From: Actinomycetota bacterium
Lineage (GTDB): Bacteria; Actinomycetota; Thermoleophilia; Gaiellales; Gaiellaceae
Direction of reading: 5' to 3'
Length of the DNA: 20,129 nt
NCBI GenBank assembly: GCA_005885565.1
Contig: VAXK01000206.1
Coordinates: 1-20,129, forward strand
Shown: in pieces, positions 1 through 9,929 of the stretch
Layout: each line of letters opens with the position of its first letter
How positions within the stretch are numbered: the first letter of the stretch is position 1
Made by a program: the position numbers and the translations under genes
Notes under the pieces: model-generated
What the model was told of the DNA's origin: nothing
Databases searched by the model: none
What the model saw: only the letters and a program-made list of their open reading frames with translations

Positions 1-248
1 GTGAGGTGCGCCGCGGCGACGCCGAGATCGAGCTCTCGACGAAGGAGTTCGCGCTGCTCGAGACGCTCATGCGGCGGCCCGGCGAGGTCCTGTCGCGGCT
101 CGAGCTGATCGAGCACGCCTGGGACTTCGCCTACGAGACGCGCTCGAACGTCGTCGACGTCTACGTGCGCCGGCTGCGGCGCAAGCTCGGGGACGGCACG
201 ATCGAGACCGTGCGCGGCGCCGGCTACCGGCTGCGCGGGGACGGATGA
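1..248 (+). CDS. OmpR/PhoB-family response regulator, C-terminal DNA-binding domain (5' end outside window)
   Basis: The gene enters from the left edge, so only the last 81 or so residues are visible and the receiver domain with its phospho-acceptor Asp is missing. What remains is a winged-helix domain: the ELSTKEFALLETLM helix, the loop RRPGEVLSR, the recognition helix around TRSNVVDVYVRRLRRKL, and the wing TVRGAGYRL before the stop. These are signatures of the Trans_reg_C (OmpR/PhoB) class of transcription factors, which bind direct repeats when phosphorylated. A GTG at position 6 lies inside the domain and is not the true start. The stop overlaps the start of the downstream sensor kinase gene in an ATGA junction, so the two are translationally coupled and form a two-component pair. 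The regulon cannot be inferred from this fragment. Confidence 0.93.
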   Translation, partial: EVRRGDAEIELSTKEFALLETLMRRPGEVLSRLELIEHAWDFAYETRSNVVDVYVRRLRRKLGDGTIETVRGAGYRLRGDG

Positions 249-1571
249 GACGGCTTCCGATCAGGCTGCGAGTGGCCGCCGCGTTCGCGGCCGCGATGAC
301 GCTCGTCCTCGCCGGGACGGGCCTGTTCGTCTACGCGCGGCTCGCGGACGACCTCTCGCGCGCCCTCGACCAGGATCTCCGCCTGCGTGCGCAGGACCTC
401 TCGGCCCTCGTCCGCGACGGACGGACCTCCCTGCGCGGCGAAGCCGGAAGCGGCCGGCTCGTCGAGCGCGGCGAGAGCTTCGCGCAGCTCGTCGGCCCGG
501 ACGGCCGCGTCGCCGACGCGACACCGCCCCTCGGCGGCCGCTCGCTCCTCACCCCACGGGAGCTTCGCTCGGCGCTTCACGGCTCGCGCTTCGTCGACGT
601 GCCGTCCGTGCCCGGGCTCGACGAGCCCGCGCGGCTGCTCGCCGTGCCCGTCGACGGACGTGTGCTCGTCGTCGGCGCGACGCGCGAGAACCGCGCCGAG
701 GCGCTGCGCAACCTGCGCACCGAGCTTCTCGTCGCGGGCCCGCTCGCGCTCCTCGTCGCGACCGGGCTCGGCTACCTCCTCGCCGGGGCGGGGCTCCGCG
801 CCGTCGAGACGATGCGTCGCCGCGCCGCCGAGATCTCCGCCGACCGGCCCGGCGAGCGCCTGCCTCTACCGGGGACGCGCGACGAGCTCGACCGGCTCGG
901 CGAGACCCTGAACGACATGCTCGCTCGGCTCGAGGCGGCGATCGAGCGGGAGCGCGACTTCGTCGCCGAGGCGGGTCACGAGCTGCGCACGCCGCTCGCG
1001 CTCCTCCGCGCCGAGCTCGACTTCGCGCTCCACCACGCCGAGAGCGAGGACGAGCTGCGCGCCGCGCTCCGCGAGGCCAGCGCCGAGACCGACCGGCTCG
1101 TCCAGCTCGCCGGCGACCTGCTGCTCATCGCGAGCTCCGACCGCGGCAAGCTCCGGCTGCGGCAGGAGCACGTGTCGGCGCGCGAGCTGCTCGAGAGCGT
1201 CGACAACCGCTTCGCCTGGCGTGCGCAGGAGGCCGGGCGGGCGCTCGAGGTCGACGCTCCGGTCGGCCTCGGCCTCACGGGCGACCGGCTGCGGCTCGAG
1301 CAGGCGCTCGGCAACCTCGTCGAGAACGCGCTCCGCCACGGCGCCGGCGCCGTCCGCCTCCAGGCGCGCTCGGTCGACGGCCGCGTCGAGCTGCACGTCC
1401 GCGACGAGGGCGCCGGTCTCCCGCCCGAGTTCGTCCCGCGGGCCTTCCAGCGCTTCAGCCGCCTCGACGAAAGCCGGACGAGCGGCGGCGCGGGCCTCGG
1501 GCTCGCCGTCGTCGACGCGATCGCCGATGCCCACGGAGGCTCCGCGAGCGCCGCCGGCGCCGACGTCTGGA

Positions 1572-4232
<2,661 letters not shown>

Positions 4233-4236
4233 GGCT

Positions 4237-4242
4237 CCTCCT
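4237..4242 (-). promoter_or_regulatory. Ribosome binding site of the clp gene
   Basis: On the minus strand AGGAGG stands four bases before the ATG at 4232. This decides the start: it includes the N-terminal Cys/His module, which an internal ATG (4109, Met42) would leave out, and it excludes the long open frame extending upstream to about 5768. Confidence 0.75.
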
Positions 4243-4255
4243 CGTCCTCGCTCGG

Positions 4256-4729
4256 TTACGTCTTCACCTCGATCCGCCGCCGTTGTGCCTTCTGCGACCT
4301 CGGCACCCGGACGGTGAGGACGCCGTCCTTCAGGTTGGCGTCGATGTTGTCGCCGTCGACCTGGTCGGGGAGCGTGACGCGGTACTCGTACCGCCCCGTC
4401 CGGCGCGTGCGCCGGCGCAGGACGCCTTGGCGCTCGCGCTCCACGATCTCGCCCTTGATCGTCAGCTCGTTGCCGACGTGCTCGATCTCGACGTCCTCGC
4501 GCTTCACCCCCGGAAGCTCGGCCTCGAGGACGTAGGCGTCGTCGGTCTCCTCGATGTCCACCAGCGGCGACCAGGCGCCGCGCTCGCTGAACGCGGCGGG
4601 CCAATCGGCGTCGCCGAAGGTCTGGTCGAGCAGCCGGCGCATGCGCTCGGTGACCTGCTCGAAGTCGCTCAGCGGCTCCCACCGCTGCGCGGAACCTCGG
4701 GTACGGCGCTCGGGAAGTAGCTGAGACAT
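4256..4729 (-). CDS. hsp20: Small heat-shock protein, Hsp20/alpha-crystallin family
   Basis: A 157-residue ATP-independent holdase that binds unfolding proteins in the cytoplasm and hands them to an ATP-driven disaggregase. The alpha-crystallin domain spans about residues 52-146. It contains WSPLVDIEETDDAYVLEAEL, the LPGVKREDV turn and the family hallmark DGVLTVRVP (135-143). The C-terminal IEV (153-155) is the I-x-I/V motif that docks neighbouring dimers in the oligomer. The N-terminal arm has about 50 residues. The loop before strand 7 is unusually arginine-rich (LRRRTRRTGR). The ATG at 4729 follows a purine-rich AAGGAAAGGGGG. The gene is first in a two-gene unit with the Clp ATPase 23 bp downstream, matching the functional pairing of sHsps with Hsp100 chaperones. 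Confidence 0.93.
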   Translation of the reverse strand: MSQLLPERRTRGSAQRWEPLSDFEQVTERMRRLLDQTFGDADWPAAFSERGAWSPLVDIEETDDAYVLEAELPGVKREDVEIEHVGNELTIKGEIVERERQGVLRRRTRRTGRYEYRVTLPDQVDGDNIDANLKDGVLTVRVPRSQKAQRRRIEVKT

Positions 4730-4744
4730 CCCGTGCCCCCTTTC

Positions 4745-4836
4745 CTTGGGTGTGCAAGAGCCGGTACCCGATCAGCGGCGTTAAACCCGCCCGCGGTGGT
4801 CGCTTGAACGGAATTTGCAAGCTTTTCGACCAAGCT
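4745..4836. promoter_or_regulatory. Cluster of short dyads between hsp20 and the first lysR gene
   Basis: Three short inverted repeats lie in the divergent intergenic region. CTTG-N6-CAAG is at 4745-4758. CTTGaacggaatttgCAAG is at 4803-4821. AGCTT-N7-AAGCT is at 4820-4836. None is a canonical CIRCE element or a full HspR HAIR box (CTTGAGT-N7-ACTCAAG), although the CTTG/CAAG ends resemble HAIR half-sites. They could be operators for a heat-shock repressor or for the adjacent LysR protein. Confidence 0.35.
4780..4808 (-). promoter_or_regulatory. Candidate promoter of hsp20-clp
   Basis: Read on the minus strand: TTCAAG (4808-4803), a 17-base spacer, then TTTAAC (4785-4780). This would give a leader of about 45 nt before the hsp20 ATG. 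The -10 element is a fair sigma-70 match, but the -35 is poor. Placement by eye only. The -35 overlaps the CTTG...CAAG dyad at 4803-4821. Confidence 0.35.
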
Positions 4837-4913
4837 CGGTGCTCGGTGCGCCGGTCAGCGGCAGTCGGCGCCGAGTTGTCAGAATGCAAACCACCCGCTT
4901 GCCCCAAACAGAC

Positions 4914-5852
4914 ATGTCCCCGCTCCCCCCGCCCGTCGAGATTCGCCACCTCCGCTACTTCCTCGCGGTCAGCGAGGAGCTGCACTTCCGTCGCGCCGCG
5001 GAGCGTCTGCACATCGCCCAGCCGCCGCTCTCCCAGGCGATCCAGAAGCTCGAGGCGGCGCTCGGAGTCCGGCTCCTCGAGCGGACGAGCCGCGCGGTCG
5101 CGCCGACCGAGGCGGGGCTCGTCTTCGCAGAGGAGGCGCGCAATGTCCTCGCGAGCCTCGAGCGGGCGGTGTCCAAGGCGCGTCGAGCCGCCAACGGCCG
5201 GGTCCAGCCGCGGATCGGCTGCGTGACCCACCTGCCGATGGACCAGCTTCACGGTTTCCTCGACGCGCTCCACCGCCGCGATCCGAGCGTTCGGTCGGAG
5301 GTCACGCATCTGGTCACGGTCGAGCAGCTGCCGCGGCTGCGGACGGGGGAGCTCGAGCTCGGGATCCTCTACTTCGTGCAGGGCTTCGGCTTCGACGGGA
5401 TCGAGATCGAGCCGCTCTTCGAGGGCACCGAGATGGTCGCGCTCCTGCCGGAGCGTCACCCGGCGGCGGCGAAGGAGCGGGTCGGCCCTGCCGATCTGGC
5501 CGACGAGAGCCTCGTCCTCTTCCCGCGCGCGGTCAACGCCCCCCTCCACGCCTGGATGCTGGAGCGGATCACCGAGGCGGGCTACCGCTTCCGCGGCGTG
5601 CACGAGGTGAGCGGATCGGACCCCCGCGACATCGTCCTGGGCGTCGCCGAAGAGGCCGGCGTCGCGCTCGTGCCCCTCGTCTACGAGGACGGCTGGGCAC
5701 GCGGCATCGTCGCGCGCCGGCCCCTCGAGGTGCCGGTCTCGATGCCGCCGACCGTTCTCGGCTGGCACGCCGACGCGCGCGAACGGCTTCGTCCTTTCAT
5801 CGAGAATGCGCGCGCCGTCGCCCGGGAGCTACGCGGCGCGGATCGAAACTGA
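4914..5852 (+). CDS. LysR-family transcriptional regulator (first of a tandem pair)
   Basis: A 312-residue LysR-type regulator that would bind DNA as a tetramer and respond to a small co-inducer. The N-terminal winged helix (about 10-68) holds IRHLRYFLAVSEELHF and the recognition segment HIAQPPLSQAIQKLE. A linker helix follows, then a two-lobed periplasmic-binding-protein-like effector domain from about residue 98 (RIGCVTHLP) to 300. In-frame starts exist at 4815 (TTG), 4884 (ATG) and 4914 (ATG), and none has a good Shine-Dalgarno. I chose 4914 because it puts the winged helix about ten residues from the N-terminus, as usual in the family. The gene is divergent from hsp20-clp across 184 bp and is followed by a close paralogue. 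LysR proteins often control the divergent neighbour; here that would be a chaperone operon, which is inference. Confidence 0.9.
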   Translation: MSPLPPPVEIRHLRYFLAVSEELHFRRAAERLHIAQPPLSQAIQKLEAALGVRLLERTSRAVAPTEAGLVFAEEARNVLASLERAVSKARRAANGRVQPRIGCVTHLPMDQLHGFLDALHRRDPSVRSEVTHLVTVEQLPRLRTGELELGILYFVQGFGFDGIEIEPLFEGTEMVALLPERHPAAAKERVGPADLADESLVLFPRAVNAPLHAWMLERITEAGYRFRGVHEVSGSDPRDIVLGVAEEAGVALVPLVYEDGWARGIVARRPLEVPVSMPPTVLGWHADARERLRPFIENARAVARELRGADRN

Positions 5853-5881
5853 CGGCATATCGGTCTGCCGTCGACACGTAT

Positions 5882-5911
5882 TTGACTGTGGCGCGCGTGC
5901 GGTTCGATAGT
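5882..5911 (+). promoter_or_regulatory. Candidate promoter of the second lysR gene
   Basis: TTGACT (5882-5887), an 18-base spacer and GATAGT (5906-5911) form a plausible sigma-70 promoter. Transcription would start near 5918, with a leader of about 65 nt containing the 5933-5948 hairpin. Spotted by eye in an AT-richer patch of the 130-bp gap. Confidence 0.45.
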
Positions 5912-5932
5912 TAACCGGTCCTTTCGGGGATG

Positions 5933-5948
5933 CAGCAGCTCGCTGCTG
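5933..5948. repeat. Perfect 7-bp inverted repeat in the leader of the second lysR gene
   Basis: CAGCAGC-TC-GCTGCTG. It lies downstream of the predicted promoter and about 35 bases before the GTG start, so it could be an operator or a small RNA hairpin in the leader. The two-base loop is too tight for a full RNA stem, which favours a DNA dyad. Confidence 0.5.
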
Positions 5949-5982
5949 TCAGCCCTGCACTCGGCGCAGAGTTGGGAGCGGC

Positions 5983-6972
5983 GTGGGTCGAGCGAGCTCA
6001 GTGAGACGTCCGGACGAGCAGGCGCGAGCCGGGATCGCGATCGAGTTCCGGCACCTCCGCTACTTCCTGGCCGTGAGCGACGAGCTCCACTTCGGGCGAG
6101 CGGCCCAGAGGCTCCACATCTCGCAGCCGCCGCTCTCGCAGGCGATTCGAAAGCTCGAGGCGGAGCTGGGGGTGCAGCTGTTCGAGCGGACGAGCCGGGT
6201 CGTGAAGCTCACCGAGGCGGGGAGCGTCTTCGCCGAGGAGGCGCGCCGGGTGCTGGCCGACGTGGAGCTCGCCGTCGGCGCCGCGCGGCGCGCGGGCGGC
6301 ACCGGCTACACGCTCCGGATCGGCTGCGTGCCGCACCTGCCGATCGAGCGGGTGCTCGCTTTCCTCGAGGCGCTGCACGAGCGTTCCCCGGGCGACCGGC
6401 CGCAGGTCATGCACGTCACCTCGGGCGAGCAGGTGACACGGCTCCGGTCCGGCGAGCTCGACGTCGGCATCTTCAACGACGCCGGCGAGGAAGAGGGCCT
6501 GGAGGAGGAGCCGCTCTTTCCGGGCGAGCGGTTGGTCGCCTTCCTCGCGACCAGTCATCCGCTGACGGAGCATGCCGTGCTCGGACCTGCCGACCTGGAG
6601 CAGGAGGTCCTCGTCGTCTTCCCTCAGACGGCGAGCCTCGCGCCGCACGACCGCTGGCTCGCGTTGCTCGAGCGGGCCGGTTACCGCTTCGCCGGGGTTC
6701 GCGAGGCCGGAGGAACCCACCCGCGGGACCTGCTCCTGGCGGTCGCGGGGCGGCTCGGAGTCGTGCTCGCACCCGCCTCGCTCGCCGGCGTCAGCGATGC
6801 CGGCGCCCTCGTCGCCCGCCGCGAGCTCGACCCGCCGGTCGCGCTGGCCAACACGGTCGTGGCCTGGCGGGCCGACCCGCCGGAACGACTCAGGGAGACG
6901 CTCGCCGTCGTGCGCGACATCGCCCGCGCGCTCCGGGCGGCGGCGGGCGCGTCCGGCGAGAACCATAACTGA
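5983..6972 (+). CDS. LysR-family transcriptional regulator (second of a tandem pair)
   Basis: A 329-residue LysR-type regulator. The winged helix (about 22-80) holds FRHLRYFLAVSDELHFGRAA and the recognition segment HISQPPLSQAIRKLE. The effector domain begins near RIGCVPHLP and continues to about residue 318. By my hand alignment the first 85 residues of the winged-helix region match the upstream LysR protein at about three quarters of positions, with lower similarity in the effector domain, as expected of a local duplication. The GTG at 5983 follows GGGAG; another in-frame GTG at 6001 is possible. The gene appears to have its own promoter and is followed by a strong hairpin. No obvious target operon is adjacent, since the next gene is cytidine deaminase. 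Confidence 0.9.
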   Translation: MGRASSVRRPDEQARAGIAIEFRHLRYFLAVSDELHFGRAAQRLHISQPPLSQAIRKLEAELGVQLFERTSRVVKLTEAGSVFAEEARRVLADVELAVGAARRAGGTGYTLRIGCVPHLPIERVLAFLEALHERSPGDRPQVMHVTSGEQVTRLRSGELDVGIFNDAGEEEGLEEEPLFPGERLVAFLATSHPLTEHAVLGPADLEQEVLVVFPQTASLAPHDRWLALLERAGYRFAGVREAGGTHPRDLLLAVAGRLGVVLAPASLAGVSDAGALVARRELDPPVALANTVVAWRADPPERLRETLAVVRDIARALRAAAGASGENHN

Positions 6973-7086
6973 GCGGCTATCGATCCGCGCGCGAGTCGTA
7001 TTGGACGCGCCGGCGCGCGAGACCGGATAGTGGGATCTGCGGCAGGCACGCTTTCGAGCCTTCTTTGCGGCGCGTGCTGCCGCGCT

Positions 7087-7113
7087 CCCCGGAGCGGGGC
7101 GACGCCCCGCTCC
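7087..7113 (+). terminator. Strong GC hairpin between the second lysR gene and cdd
   Basis: Perfect 13-bp arms around a single base: CCGGAGCGGGGCG at 7087-7099 and its complement at 7101-7113. It lies 114 bp past the lysR stop and 30 bp before the cdd start. There is no T-tract, only CCCCTTGCC, so it is either a high-GC terminator-like stem for the lysR transcript or a structure in the cdd leader. Confidence 0.6.
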
Positions 7114-7142
7114 GGCCCCTTGCCTGCTCGTAGGATCGCGAC

Positions 7143-7967
7143 GTGCTCGTCGAGGAGGTCGAAGGCAGCGTCATTTCCGCCGAACGGGCCGCGTCGCTCG
7201 CGTCCGATCGCGGCGTCACGGTCGCCGAGCTCATGGGGTTGCTCGTGCCGCTCGCAGCGGAGCGGTACGCGGGCCCGCCGATCTCGGGCTTCCGCGTCGG
7301 CGCCGTCGCGCGCGGCTCGAGCGGCGCGCTCTACCTCGGGGCGAACCTCGAGCTGCCGGGAACGGCGCTCGCGTTCACCGTCCACGCCGAGCAGTCGGCG
7401 ACGGCGAACGCCTGGCTGAGCGGCGAGGAGGGTCTGGCCGCGCTCGCGGTCGGCGCCGCACCGTGCGGGCACTGCCGCCAGTTCCTGAACGAGCTGGCGA
7501 CGGCGGCCTCGCTCGAGGTCCTCGTCGCGGGTCGCAGGCCTCGTCTCCTGGCTCAGCTCCTCCCCGAGCCCTTCGGCCCGGCCGACCTCGGAGTTCACGC
7601 CGGCCTGATGAGCCCGCGCGCGAACGGCCTCGCGCTCGAGTCGTCGGATCCACTCGTGCTGACGGCGCTCGCCGCCGCGGAGGCAAGCTATGCGCCCTAC
7701 TCGCGCGGGTTCGCCGGCGTGGCGCTCGAGACGGCGAGCGGCGCGGTCCACACGGGCAGGTACGCCGAGAACGCCGCCTTCAACCCGTCGTTGACCCCGC
7801 TCGCGTGCGCGCTCGCGCTGCGGGCGCTGGGCGGCGGCGGCGACGACGAGGTGACGCGGGCCGTTCTCGTCGAGGCGCAGTCGAAGGTGAGCCACGCGGG
7901 CGCGGCCGCAGAGGCGCTGAAAACGGTCTCCGCGGCCGCGCTCGACGTGTACGAAGCGGCTGCTTAG
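7143..7967 (+). CDS. cdd: Cytidine deaminase, two-domain (E. coli Cdd type)
   Basis: A 274-residue zinc hydrolase converting cytidine and deoxycytidine to uridine and deoxyuridine in pyrimidine salvage. The catalytic half carries HAEQ (81-84; zinc His and proton-shuttle Glu) and PCGHC (107-111; the two zinc Cys), preceded by the substrate-binding segment GFRVGAVARG. The second half repeats the fold without zinc ligands but keeps YAPYS and the segment YAENAAFNPSLTPL, which closely resembles E. coli Cdd from memory. Length and arrangement match the dimeric two-domain enzyme (about 294 residues) rather than the short tetrameric enzyme (about 130) common in Gram-positives. The start is a GTG with AGGA about eight bases upstream. 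The 3' end overlaps the convergent sigma-factor gene by four bases. Confidence 0.93.
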   Translation: MLVEEVEGSVISAERAASLASDRGVTVAELMGLLVPLAAERYAGPPISGFRVGAVARGSSGALYLGANLELPGTALAFTVHAEQSATANAWLSGEEGLAALAVGAAPCGHCRQFLNELATAASLEVLVAGRRPRLLAQLLPEPFGPADLGVHAGLMSPRANGLALESSDPLVLTALAAAEASYAPYSRGFAGVALETASGAVHTGRYAENAAFNPSLTPLACALALRALGGGGDDEVTRAVLVEAQSKVSHAGAAAEALKTVSAAALDVYEAAA

Positions 7968-8986
7968 GCGGCCTGCGCCAGGCTCTCGAGCTCGTCCTCG
8001 AGCCGCTCGAGTGCGCTCCGCTCGAGCTGGCGGACGCGCTCGCGCGTCAGACCGAGCTCCTTGCCGATCGCCTCCAGCGACGTCGTCTCGCCGTCGAAGC
8101 CGTAGCGGAGCTCGAGGATCCGCCGCTCCCGCTCCGGGAGCTTCGAGACCGCGCGGCGGACGACCTGGCGCCGGTACGAGTCCGCCGCCTCCTCGGCCGG
8201 GTCGCTCGCGGTCGGGTCGCTGAAGAGATCGCCGAGCTCTCCGTCCTCGCTCGTGCCGATCGACTGGTTCAGCGAGACCGGCGCGTCGGCCGCGTCGAGA
8301 GCCTCGTCGACGTGCTGGAGCGAGAGGCCCGTCGCCTCCGCGAGCTCCCCGCGCGTGGCCTCCCGGCCGAGCCGCGTCTGCAGCTGGTTGGAGGCACGCG
8401 AGATCTTCACGCGCCGCTCGTGTACGTGCGTGGGTACGCGGATCGTGGCCGACTGGTTCGAGACCGCTCGCTGGCAGGCCTGGCGGATCCACCAGGTGGC
8501 GTAGGTCGAGAACTTGAAGCCACGCCGCCAGTCGAACTTCTCGACCGCGCGGTTGAGGCCGATCACGCCCTCCTGGATCAGGTCGAGCAGGGGCACGTCC
8601 CGGCCCTGGTAGCGCTTCGCGATCGAGATCACGAGCCGGAGGTTGGAGTTGATCATCAGCTCCTTTGCCGCCACGTCGCCACGCTCGACGCGCTTCGCGA
8701 GCACGACCTCGTCGGCGGCCGTGAGCAGCCGGTAGCGGCCGGCCCGGTTCATGAACAGGGTCAGCGAGTCGCCCGCGCCGACGAAGCCGGGGTCGACCTC
8801 TGCCGGCTCGGGCGCCGGCGGCGTGACGACCTCGACCTCGCGCACCTCGAGCTCGGCGCGGAGCGCGGACAGCTCGTCCTCGTCGAGATCGTGCTCGAGC
8901 GCGAGCGCTTCGAGCTCGGCCTCGTCGACCGTCGCGCGCTCCTCGACCTCGTCCAGGAACGCATGCACGGGTGCTTCGAATGTCAT
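7964..8986 (-). CDS. RNA polymerase sigma factor, RpoD/SigA family (sigma-70 group 1 or 2)
   Basis: A 340-residue sigma factor that directs RNA polymerase to promoters. After an acidic N-terminal segment (about 1-65) come region 1.2 (DSLTLFMNRAGRYRLLTAA, about 73-92), region 2 with LRLVISIAKRYQGR, the core-binding DLIQEGVIGLNRAVEKFD and the -10-reading KFSTYATWWIRQACQRAV, region 3 (about 188-260), and region 4 with LPERERRILELRYG and the -35 helix LTRERVRQLERSALERL. The short N-terminus and small departures in region 2.4 (RAVSNQSATIRVP where RpoD usually has RAIADQARTIRIP) suit an RpoD paralogue, though the housekeeping factor cannot be excluded. I prefer the ATG at 8986; an in-frame GTG at 9055 would add 23 residues. 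No clear Shine-Dalgarno is seen for either. The 3' end overlaps cdd by four bases. Confidence 0.93.
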   Translation of the reverse strand: MTFEAPVHAFLDEVEERATVDEAELEALALEHDLDEDELSALRAELEVREVEVVTPPAPEPAEVDPGFVGAGDSLTLFMNRAGRYRLLTAADEVVLAKRVERGDVAAKELMINSNLRLVISIAKRYQGRDVPLLDLIQEGVIGLNRAVEKFDWRRGFKFSTYATWWIRQACQRAVSNQSATIRVPTHVHERRVKISRASNQLQTRLGREATRGELAEATGLSLQHVDEALDAADAPVSLNQSIGTSEDGELGDLFSDPTASDPAEEAADSYRRQVVRRAVSKLPERERRILELRYGFDGETTSLEAIGKELGLTRERVRQLERSALERLEDELESLAQAA

Positions 8987-9034
8987 CGTGCTCAGGTTCT
9001 TCACTTCCTTCTTCTTGCTCGTAGGGGCGCGCCT

Positions 9035-9046
9035 CAGGCATGCCTG
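9035..9046. repeat. 12-bp perfect palindrome upstream of the sigma-factor gene
   Basis: CAGGCATGCCTG lies 49 bp before the ATG at 8986, in the 108-bp gap between the phosphodiesterase and sigma-factor genes. It may be a dimeric repressor site. It falls inside the alternative longer reading frame, so it could equally be coding. Confidence 0.35.
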
Positions 9047-9094
9047 CGACGGCACACGGGCGCGACGTAGGGAAAAACGACCGAAGCGGGCTCT

Positions 9095-9919
9095 CTATTC
9101 CGCCGGAGCGTCGTCGGCGAGCGAGACGTCGCGCTGCGCGCGGACGAACGGATCGGAGCGGCGGGCGGAGAGCTCCTCGGGCCAGTCGCGCGGGTACTCG
9201 CCGAGGCTGTGGCGCCGGCCGCCGGGAATGCGCAGCTCGACCGAGATCCGGCCGTCCTCGAGCCGAACGAGGTTGTACGCCGGATTGGGAAAGCCGCGCG
9301 TCCGCAGCGTCGAGACGGTCCCCGAGTGGACGAGCAGCATGCCCGCGACGGGCCACACGTACGGGACGTGCCGGTGGCCGGCGAGGACGACGTCGACGTG
9401 GCAGCGGCGCAGGAGCGAGAGGACGTCGCCCGCGTCGAGCACCTGGTTCCGCTCACGACCGGTGCCCGGGATCGGCATCAGGTGGTGGTGACAGACGAAG
9501 ACCCGGAGCGCCGCCTCGCCCGCGAAGCCCTCCTCGACCCAGCCGTAGTGCTCCCGGCCGATCTCGCCCTCGTCGAGGTCGGGCTTCGACGAGTCGACGG
9601 CGACGAGCGCGATCTCGAGGCCGTCGAGCTCGCAGCGGAGCCGCGTGTCGCGGGCGCCGAAGGTGTCCTCGAAGCTGAGGTAGCCGACGTTCCGTGCGTC
9701 GTGGTTGCCCGGCACGCGGACGATCCGCTCGCACTCGATCGCCTCGAGCTCCTGCCGGACGATCGGGTACTGGTCGGGATAGCCGTCGTCGGTGAGGTCG
9801 CCGGCGACGACGACGAGGTCGGGCTCCGCCGCGTTGATCTCGGCGATCGCCGTACGGAGGAGGTCTTCCTGGTAGCGGTTGGCGCCGACGTGGACGTCGG
9901 AGAGCTGCGCGATCAGCAC
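9095..9919 (-). CDS. Calcineurin-like metallophosphoesterase, class III cyclic-nucleotide phosphodiesterase (CpdA/Icc) type
   Basis: A 274-residue binuclear-metal phosphoesterase. The metal ligands appear in the usual order: DVH (8-10), GDLTDDG (40-46), GNHD (71-74), the HHH at 144-146 and GHRH (181-184). The fold and the motif pattern resemble CpdA/Icc 3',5'-cAMP phosphodiesterases and related nucleotide or phospholipid esterases; the substrate cannot be read from the sequence. The GTG start gives the N-terminus MLIAQLSDVH, typical of the family. No signal peptide is visible, so the protein is probably cytoplasmic. It begins 10 bp after the marR stop on the same strand and is likely co-transcribed with it. 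The longer upstream open frame is the shadow of marR. Confidence 0.88.
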   Translation of the reverse strand: MLIAQLSDVHVGANRYQEDLLRTAIAEINAAEPDLVVVAGDLTDDGYPDQYPIVRQELEAIECERIVRVPGNHDARNVGYLSFEDTFGARDTRLRCELDGLEIALVAVDSSKPDLDEGEIGREHYGWVEEGFAGEAALRVFVCHHHLMPIPGTGRERNQVLDAGDVLSLLRRCHVDVVLAGHRHVPYVWPVAGMLLVHSGTVSTLRTRGFPNPAYNLVRLEDGRISVELRIPGGRRHSLGEYPRDWPEELSARRSDPFVRAQRDVSLADDAPAE

Positions 9920-9929
9920 GCTTTGGACT

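Noticed and set aside
4730..4913. CIRCE or full HAIR (HspR) operator upstream of hsp20
   Set aside because: Neither TTAGCACTC-N9-GAGTGCTAA nor CTTGAGT-N7-ACTCAAG is present; only shorter CTTG/CAAG dyads were found.
4815..4913. Longer lysR start at the TTG 4815 or ATG 4884
   Set aside because: No ribosome site for either, and the extra residues precede the normal LysR N-terminus; they also overlap the candidate operators.
4233..5768. Upstream extension of the clp reading frame giving a 1398-residue protein
   Set aside because: The extension runs through hsp20 and lysR in another frame, has no family similarity, and a strong ribosome site marks the ATG at 4232.
7463..9070. Plus-strand open frame of about 535 codons opposite the sigma factor
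   Set aside because: Antisense shadow of the sigma gene; no domain or ribosome site supports it.
9070..9094. Terminator with a T5 run after the phosphodiesterase gene
   Set aside because: The minus strand has TTTTT, but the preceding bases form no stem longer than about three pairs.
6681..9356. Minus-strand open frame of about 890 codons across lysR, cdd and the sigma gene
   Set aside because: It crosses well-supported genes and is Arg/Ala-rich shadow sequence without recognisable motifs.
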